Below are positions 58,969 through 64,000 of a DNA stretch of 64,000 nt, one piece after another. Positions within the stretch are counted from its first letter, which is position 1, and every line of letters begins with the position of its first letter. This DNA is from Microdochium bolleyi (taxonomy: Eukaryota > Ascomycota > Sordariomycetes > Xylariales > Microdochiaceae). The notes under the pieces are model-generated. The model worked only from the letters and a program-made list of their open reading frames with translations. It was not told the origin of the DNA and did not search any database. The translations under genes and the position numbers were made by a program. The stretch is taken from NCBI GenBank assembly GCA_001566295.1, contig KQ964247.1, forward strand, positions 2,294,001 to 2,358,000. Direction: 5' to 3'.

Positions 58969-60255
58969 ATGGCGTCTCGCCTACTTGCGCTCCGATGCGG
59001 CGGGTTGAGCCCGCTGACAACCAGGACGGCAAGGCCTCTGGCACAAAGATGCCTAGCCACGGCTGCGTCGACATCGCCGTCAACGCCACACGTCAAGAAG
59101 GAGGACAGATCACATCTCCCCCTAGACGGCATCACCGTCCTCAGTCTCGAGCAGGCCATCGCCGCTCCCTTCGCCACCAGGCAACTGGCCGACCTCGGCG
59201 CCAGGGTCATCAAGGTCGAGAGGCCCGTCGTAGGCGACTTTGCCCGCTCGTACGACACGCGGGTCGACGGGCTCGCGTCCCATTTCGTTTGGACAAACAG
59301 GTCCAAGGAGAGCCTGGCTCTCGACCTGAAGCAGGCCAAGGACCTCGAGGTCGTCAAGAAGCTGCTCAAGAAGACCGACGTCCTCGTCCAGAATCTGGCC
59401 CCAGGGGCAGCGGACAGGCTCGGGTTGTCCTATGATAAGCTCAAGGAGGAGCACCCTCGACTGATCGTGTGCGACATCTCCGGTTATGGCGACAGCGGTC
59501 CGTATTGCGACAAGAAGGCGTACGACCTACTCGTGCAGAGCGAGGCCGGCATGTTGTCCGTCACAGGAACCGAGTCAGAGCCAGCCAAAGTAGGCATCTC
59601 CATTGCCGACATCGCCTCTGCCATGTATGCCTACACCAACATCCTTGCGGCGCTCATGAAGCGAAGCAAGTCCGGCCAGGGGTCCAGGATTGACATATCC
59701 ATGCTCGAGTCCATGACTGAATGGATGGCTTTCCCCTTGTACTACACCTACAAGGGTCAGCCGGGACCAAAACCTGTCGGCGCCTCGCATGCTGCTATAT
59801 ACCCTTACGGCCCGTTTGAGACTGGTGGTGGTGGTACTGTCATGCTCGGGGTGCAGAATGAGCGCGAATGGGTCAATTTGTGCTCTATCGTCTTGGAGGA
59901 TGCCGAGATTGCGAAAGATCCGCGATTCGTCAACAACACGACACGAAGTCAGCACCGTGCAGATATCAAGAAGATCATCCTCAGCAAGTTTGCCGCCCTA
60001 TCCGCGGACGAGGTCTTGGCTCGACTTGACAAAGCCGGCGTAGCGAACGCCAAGGTCCGTGATATGGAAGAGGTATGGGGCCACGAGCAACTTGAGGCGC
60101 GGAAACGGTGGACAGAGGTGAAGACATCAGTCGGTGTGGTCCCAGCATTGCTCCCCCCGGGCATACGGAGCACAGCTGATGCGAAGATAGAAGAGGTTCC
60201 TGAGGTTGGACAGCACAACATGGCGATTTTGGCCGAGTTGGGTATCCAGGATTAG
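58969..60255 (+). CDS. Family III (CaiB/BaiF) CoA-transferase, probably mitochondrial
   Basis: Transfers CoA between carboxylic acids via an aspartyl-CoA anhydride. Single exon, 428 aa from the ATG at 58969 (context caaccATGg); an in-frame ATG at 58924 would add 15 residues. The N-terminal ~35 residues are basic and Ala/Thr-rich (MASRLLALRCGGLSPLTTRT), consistent with mitochondrial import. Family blocks: LDGITVLSLEQAIAAPFATR at 52-71; DLGARVIKVERPVVGDFAR at 75-93; VWTNRSKESLALDLK at 107-121; CDISGYGDSGPYCDKKAYDL at 168-187, with Asp186 matching the catalytic aspartate; and YPYGPFETGGGGTVMLGVQN. Length and motifs agree with the formyl-CoA / succinyl-CoA:glutarate CoA-transferase group. The adjacent divergent acyl-CoA dehydrogenase suggests activation then oxidation of a dicarboxylic or branched acid; the actual substrate is unknown. 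Confidence 0.93.
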   Translation: MASRLLALRCGGLSPLTTRTARPLAQRCLATAASTSPSTPHVKKEDRSHLPLDGITVLSLEQAIAAPFATRQLADLGARVIKVERPVVGDFARSYDTRVDGLASHFVWTNRSKESLALDLKQAKDLEVVKKLLKKTDVLVQNLAPGAADRLGLSYDKLKEEHPRLIVCDISGYGDSGPYCDKKAYDLLVQSEAGMLSVTGTESEPAKVGISIADIASAMYAYTNILAALMKRSKSGQGSRIDISMLESMTEWMAFPLYYTYKGQPGPKPVGASHAAIYPYGPFETGGGGTVMLGVQNEREWVNLCSIVLEDAEIAKDPRFVNNTTRSQHRADIKKIILSKFAALSADEVLARLDKAGVANAKVRDMEEVWGHEQLEARKRWTEVKTSVGVVPALLPPGIRSTADAKIEEVPEVGQHNMAILAELGIQD

Positions 60256-60335
60256 ACAGCGTAGAGTAACCCGAGACTACCTCCCGAGATCATGTCGAGC
60301 ACCTTTCATTTAATACCCTACAATGACTGGCGCAT

Positions 60336-61670
60336 TTATGAGCTGCTTCGCGCTGCAGAATTGGTAGGAGCCTTCTTGCTTGGGTTTTGCGAGGCATCGC
60401 TGCCCTTCCGCTTCAAGGGCGCAGCCGATGCATCAGCCTTACTCGCAGGGCCACACTTTGTGATCGAGTAGATTTCGACGGCTTCGTCCTCTTCGTTCAT
60501 CTTAAGCATGGGTATACTGGACTCCAGGTGGTGGACCCAACCCTGGGCTGCCAGCCGCTCGAAGAGGGCCCTCTCGGAATCATGACGAGGCTTTGTAGAC
60601 ATGAGGACTTTGGTGGCAAACTTGGAGGAATCTTGGAAACCGGCTTCCACCAAGTTGCAGTTCTGTGCATGTATGGCCGAAAGAGTTGTGACAAGGAGTG
60701 GGAAGACATCCACGTTGTAGGTGCAGTCGCTGAGGACGACAAGGTCCCAGATGCGCGCACCAGCTTTGGCCCCGAAGGAGCCCACGCTTCCATCCTGCCA
60801 GTCCAAGTTCTCGTACTCCAGTCGCGATGCCGGCCCGCTCCATGATGGGTTACTTTGACAACGATCAATGTTTGCACAGGCCCTCTCTTGCGCTTCAGCG
60901 AGATCAGTCATGAGGACATAGGATTTTGCGAGCTCCACGGAGGCCCCGTTGAGGATATTTGGCATCAGTATTGCGATACTGATGCCAAGGACGCCGACTC
61001 CGCAGCCAAGCTCGATGATGTTGAGGGCATTCTTGTCCGCGAGGGAGAACGCATCGCTCGTGCTGAGGGGGTTCTCGTTGTTCCAACAGGAATCTGCCAG
61101 AAAAGCCGCGGTGGTGAGACCGGCATCCCATATGTGACGAGCAATGCTTTCGCCCAAGTCCTCTCCAACGGCAAGCTTGACGGTAGTAGAAGTAGGTCCA
61201 CAAGCGAGGTTGATGTTGCGGATGGCAACATCGGAGACGCTACCCCCATGAGTGAGTTCAACGGTCAGTGGTGCGATGAGACCAGTGCATGACTTGGCCG
61301 CCGAAGCCTTGTGCCATGGGAGCAGCTGAGCTGACAGGCTTAGAGATAGTTGAACAGTTGATGTGTCCAAGGCAGAAATGGTCAGTGCGGAGACTGATCC
61401 TGCCTGTAACGGCTTCGAGAGAGCAAGTCTTGTCTTGAGCACTCGCATGCCCGGTTGCCACGAGATGGTCGACTTGTCGGTGGACAGGAGCCTAGTTGGC
61501 TCGCCAGAAGTGCCATGGTCCGAGAGGGTGAACTCGAGACCAACGGGTTCTTGCGGATACAGAAAGGTGTCACCCAGGTCAGTCGTGATGGTGAGCAGGA
61601 GGGCAATGGTCGAGCGGCCCTTGGGCAAGGCCTCTATGGTTGGGGGACGAAGAAGGCGGATGTAGTGCAT
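60336..61670 (-). CDS. METTL21-type (Methyltransf_16) protein lysine methyltransferase
   Basis: Seven-beta-strand S-adenosylmethionine methyltransferase of the METTL21/EFM group, whose characterised fungal members modify lysines of elongation factors and other proteins. 444 aa from the ATG at 61670 (MHYIRLLRPPTIEALPKG). An ORF extension upstream to 62036 is Arg/Pro-rich and overlaps the promoter shared with the neighbouring gene, so I reject it. Residues about 1-150 form an accessory beta-rich N-terminal domain (TLTTDLGD-like start, PVGLEFTLSD, TISWQPGMRVLK). The catalytic domain has the SAM loop IIELGCGVGVLGISIAI, then YVLMTDLAEAQERACANI (acidic residue binding the ribose), and DLVVLSDCTYNVDVFPLLV, containing the DxxY signature of the family. 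The C-terminus is a Ser/Lys-rich tail. The specific substrate cannot be read from the sequence. It lies 80 bp from the convergent CoA-transferase stop codon. Confidence 0.9.
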   Translation of the reverse strand: MHYIRLLRPPTIEALPKGRSTIALLLTITTDLGDTFLYPQEPVGLEFTLSDHGTSGEPTRLLSTDKSTISWQPGMRVLKTRLALSKPLQAGSVSALTISALDTSTVQLSLSLSAQLLPWHKASAAKSCTGLIAPLTVELTHGGSVSDVAIRNINLACGPTSTTVKLAVGEDLGESIARHIWDAGLTTAAFLADSCWNNENPLSTSDAFSLADKNALNIIELGCGVGVLGISIAILMPNILNGASVELAKSYVLMTDLAEAQERACANIDRCQSNPSWSGPASRLEYENLDWQDGSVGSFGAKAGARIWDLVVLSDCTYNVDVFPLLVTTLSAIHAQNCNLVEAGFQDSSKFATKVLMSTKPRHDSERALFERLAAQGWVHHLESSIPMLKMNEEDEAVEIYSITKCGPASKADASAAPLKRKGSDASQNPSKKAPTNSAARSSS

Positions 61671-62234
61671 CGCGAGTAGACACGCAGCGCCGGCTGCTCC
61701 ATCACATGACCCTCGGGAGATCTTGGTCTGGTGTTGTGCAGAGCACTGCTGGCGTCGAGATCTCAGATTTAAGCTTGGACTGGCGTCTGGGCCTGCAGGG
61801 ATGATGTGCGCCGCGGGAGCTGCAGGCGCGGCTCCAGGTCTCAGCTCAGCACCACCACTACCTCCCGGCGCCCTACGATAGGGCCGCTTCCAAGTTCCTG
61901 CAGGATGCGGATGGATGGCCCCCACCTCTGATCGCAACACCACAATCTGGCACTCTCGACCTCGCGAGCCTGACCCGGCAGAGACCAGACCGACATCGTC
62001 CCAAGACCGACACCTGGACAACAACCTTGCCAGCACAGAGCGCCGGCCCGGACAGCCCTGCGACTCCCTCGAACGTCGCCTTGCCTAGCTCCGCCAAGCT
62101 CCCCAGCTCCAGACGACGTCACCGCCAGCACGACTCCATGGCAACCTGTCCTCTGTCATGACCTGTCCACACAGGGTGCTGCAGATTCAGCAGGCTGGTC
62201 TTGGTTGCATCTGTACGCCTTCGACACCGTCCTC
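61671..62234. promoter_or_regulatory. Divergent promoter region (methyltransferase / SLP1-like)
   Basis: A 564-bp spacer between oppositely oriented start codons. No other gene is supported. Confidence 0.5.
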
Positions 62235-64000
62235 ATGCGTCGCCCCTCAGGCATGAGGTCAACCCTCGCACTTCCACGGTGGCCTGTCCTCTCCGCTGTG
62301 GTCGTCGCGGCAGCTCTGGCCACCGCTTCCCAGCCCGCACACGCCGCTCCGGAAAGCACGTGTATCGCACGAAGCGTCAACTACATCACCCACAGCCTGC
62401 CCCAGCAGTGTCTGACGTCCTTTCCGACCGCCACCACCGCGGCAACCGCGCCCAGCTCCACCACTTCGAAAGCCGCGCCGGTATCTGAGCCCGCGGTCAC
62501 CACCACGAGCGATGCCCAGTTCCCAGAGACCAAAGAAGACGATGACGATGGCGGCGATCTTAGCACCGGCGCTTTCATGTCCTTTGAAGAGTGGAAGGCG
62601 ATGATGCTCGCCAAGGCTGGTGACAATCCCGAGCCGAGGCAGCGCCGCGCGCCCGACAATCGCGGTGAAGCTGGCAACGGTGACTTTGCGTCCCTTGGTG
62701 ACGAGGGCGAGATCAACCTCGACTTTGATGCTTTCTCGGACAGGATATCCGACCTGGCCTCTGCATCAACGCAGAAAGGCACCCGCGAGGAGAAACAGGA
62801 GGACCAGCTCGACAAGATTACATACGAGGAGGGACTTGCAATGGTTCGTCGCAACAAAGACGCAGGCAGAACTTGCAAAGAGCGGCTCTCATACTCGTCA
62901 TTCGATGCCGGCGCAACAGTCAAGAAGACAAGTCCCGGGACGAAGAACCCATCAGCTATCTTGTTGGAAAACAAAGACTCTTACATGCTCCTCGAATGTG
63001 CTACGGAAAACAAGTTCTTCATTGTCGAGCTGAGCGACGACATTCTTGTCGACACAATCGTTCTCGCCAACTATGAATTCTTCTCCAGCATGATCCGGTC
63101 TTTCCGTGTCAGCATCAGTGACCGCTACCCAGTAAAGGCAGAGAAGTGGAAAGTCCTGGGCACGTTTCAGGCTCGGAACTCCAGAGACATCCAGGCCTTC
63201 CTGGTCGAACACCCCCAAGACTGGGCCAGGTATGTGCGGGTCGAGATCTTGAGCCACTGGGGTAACGAGTTTTACTGTCCTATATCTCTCCTCCGGGTCC
63301 ATGGAACTCGCATGATGGACGCCTGGAAGGAAACGGATCTGGATGCGGACGACGAGCCCCCGAAGACGCTTGCGATTGAGGAGGGGAAAGCGGCCGAGGA
63401 CCCTGAGATTGTAGTTGAGCCTCTCCCAGATGCTGTCCCCGAAGAAGTCGAGGTAGTCGACCTGGAGCAAGATTCAGCGCCAGTGGCAGCACCACTACCG
63501 GTACCTGAGAAGCCAACCTCCTTGGCAGAAACAAACAAGGCCTTCACTTGGGACGTGACGTCTCTCGGTCTGATTCTCTCGGAGCCAACATGCCGTGCTG
63601 ATTGCGAGGATCACACAGGTTCCCTAGCCTCGCAAAACTCCATGGCTCAACCTTCAGAGCAGACTCTGGCACCCCTCGGGCTGCTTAGTTCCGACCAAAG
63701 TGCACATGATCAGTCTGGTAGCCAGAAAGAATCAGTGTCTACTCCTACCTCTTCATTGACTAGCTCGTCGGTTCAATCTACTGGCACGCCGCCCATCGAC
63801 ATGATCACCCACAGGATCACGGTCCATACAATCATGGAGCAAAATCGTACAATGGTGAAGGACTCCGTGCCGACGACTTCCGCTACAACTGGGCAGACCA
63901 GCCCGAATTCCCCTTCGGGAGCGACAAAGTCGATAAGCAGTCCTCAAAACCCACCACCATCCTCGAAAGGCCAGCCAGCTGAGAACGTGTCCTCAAAAGC
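62235..64000 (+). CDS. SLP1: SUN-domain ER protein of the SLP1/SUCO family, 3' incomplete
   Basis: Open from the ATG at 62235 to the window end without stop or needed intron, about 588 residues so far; an ATG at 62253 (MRSTLALPRWPV) is an equally good start. A signal sequence is followed by AAPESTCIARSVNYITHSLP, a Thr/Ala-rich linker, and STGAFMSFEEWKAMMLAKAG, a block characteristic of fungal Slp1-like proteins. The SUN-like jelly-roll domain spans about residues 215-360: KERLSYSSFDAGATVKK, SAILLENKDSYMLLECATEN, FIVELSDDILVDTIVLANYE, IRSFRVSISDRYPVKAEKWK, and YVRVEILSHWGNEFYCPISL ending in LRVHGTRMMDAWKE. A Ser/Thr/Pro-rich region then runs to the edge. In budding yeast, Slp1 works with Emp65 in the ER membrane to protect folding soluble proteins; the expected transmembrane segment lies beyond the window. 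Confidence 0.92.
   Translation, partial: MRRPSGMRSTLALPRWPVLSAVVVAAALATASQPAHAAPESTCIARSVNYITHSLPQQCLTSFPTATTAATAPSSTTSKAAPVSEPAVTTTSDAQFPETKEDDDDGGDLSTGAFMSFEEWKAMMLAKAGDNPEPRQRRAPDNRGEAGNGDFASLGDEGEINLDFDAFSDRISDLASASTQKGTREEKQEDQLDKITYEEGLAMVRRNKDAGRTCKERLSYSSFDAGATVKKTSPGTKNPSAILLENKDSYMLLECATENKFFIVELSDDILVDTIVLANYEFFSSMIRSFRVSISDRYPVKAEKWKVLGTFQARNSRDIQAFLVEHPQDWARYVRVEILSHWGNEFYCPISLLRVHGTRMMDAWKETDLDADDEPPKTLAIEEGKAAEDPEIVVEPLPDAVPEEVEVVDLEQDSAPVAAPLPVPEKPTSLAETNKAFTWDVTSLGLILSEPTCRADCEDHTGSLASQNSMAQPSEQTLAPLGLLSSDQSAHDQSGSQKESVSTPTSSLTSSSVQSTGTPPIDMITHRITVHTIMEQNRTMVKDSVPTTSATTGQTSPNSPSGATKSISSPQNPPPSSKGQPAENVSSK

Noticed and set aside
61671..62036. N-terminal extension of the methyltransferase
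   Set aside because: Arg/Pro-rich sequence upstream of MHYIRLL has no conserved character and would fill most of the spacer before the divergent SLP1-like gene.

Overview
The window is nuclear DNA of a filamentous ascomycete (Pezizomycotina). Introns are short (about 50-110 nt) with GTRNGT-type donors and CTRAY-like branch points. It carries an AreA/NIT2 GATA factor, Zn(II)2Cys6 and RTA1 genes, a fungal-type NACHT NLR and an intron-bearing tRNA-Trp. A Sordariomycete is my best guess from the overall gene content, but that is inference. No viral, plasmid, prokaryotic or CRISPR sequence is visible.

Layout. 1-1178 (-): 5' half of an NLR-type (STAND) protein that leaves the window. 2231-2301 (+): tRNA-Gly(GCC). 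2899-4535 (-): a broken three-exon gene for a secreted protein. 6628-6738 (-): tRNA-Trp(CCA) with a 39-nt intron. 6739-14974: no convincing gene; the last part is the long GC-rich leader of the nitrogen regulator. 14975-18013 (+): AreA/NIT2-type GATA factor. 19646-20744 (-) and 21411-22916 (+): an RTA1-family membrane protein and a Zn2Cys6 regulator, divergently arranged. 23479-24275 (-): ribosomal protein eS30 in four small exons. 25374-26237 (+): secreted CREG-like protein. 26752-27871 (-): decayed HAD/terpene-cyclase gene that keeps a DxDTT motif. 27872-39867: about 12 kb without a supportable gene. 39868-42135 (+): CRIB-motif protein. 44293-46564 (-): NIPA-type magnesium transporter. 47614-49356 (+): WDR70-like WD40 protein. 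51460-56002 (+): SNF2/STH1-class remodelling ATPase. 56792-58114 (-) and 58969-60255 (+): divergent acyl-CoA dehydrogenase and family III CoA-transferase. 60336-61670 (-): METTL21-type methyltransferase. 62235 to the window end (+): SLP1/SUCO-like SUN-domain ER protein, 3' incomplete.

The right half (39.8-64 kb) is an ordinary, gene-dense housekeeping region. The left part mixes housekeeping genes with fast-evolving material: an NLR, two pseudogenes and two long gene-poor stretches. Two divergent pairs suggest functional coupling: a Zn2Cys6 regulator with an RTA1-type transporter, and an acyl-CoA dehydrogenase with a class III CoA-transferase, both with mitochondrial-looking N-termini. No clearly novel system was found. 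The most unusual items are the terpene-cyclase relic, the multiply broken secreted-protein gene and the divergent catabolic pair. Exon boundaries were placed by eye from splice signals and reading-frame continuity; no database search was possible.
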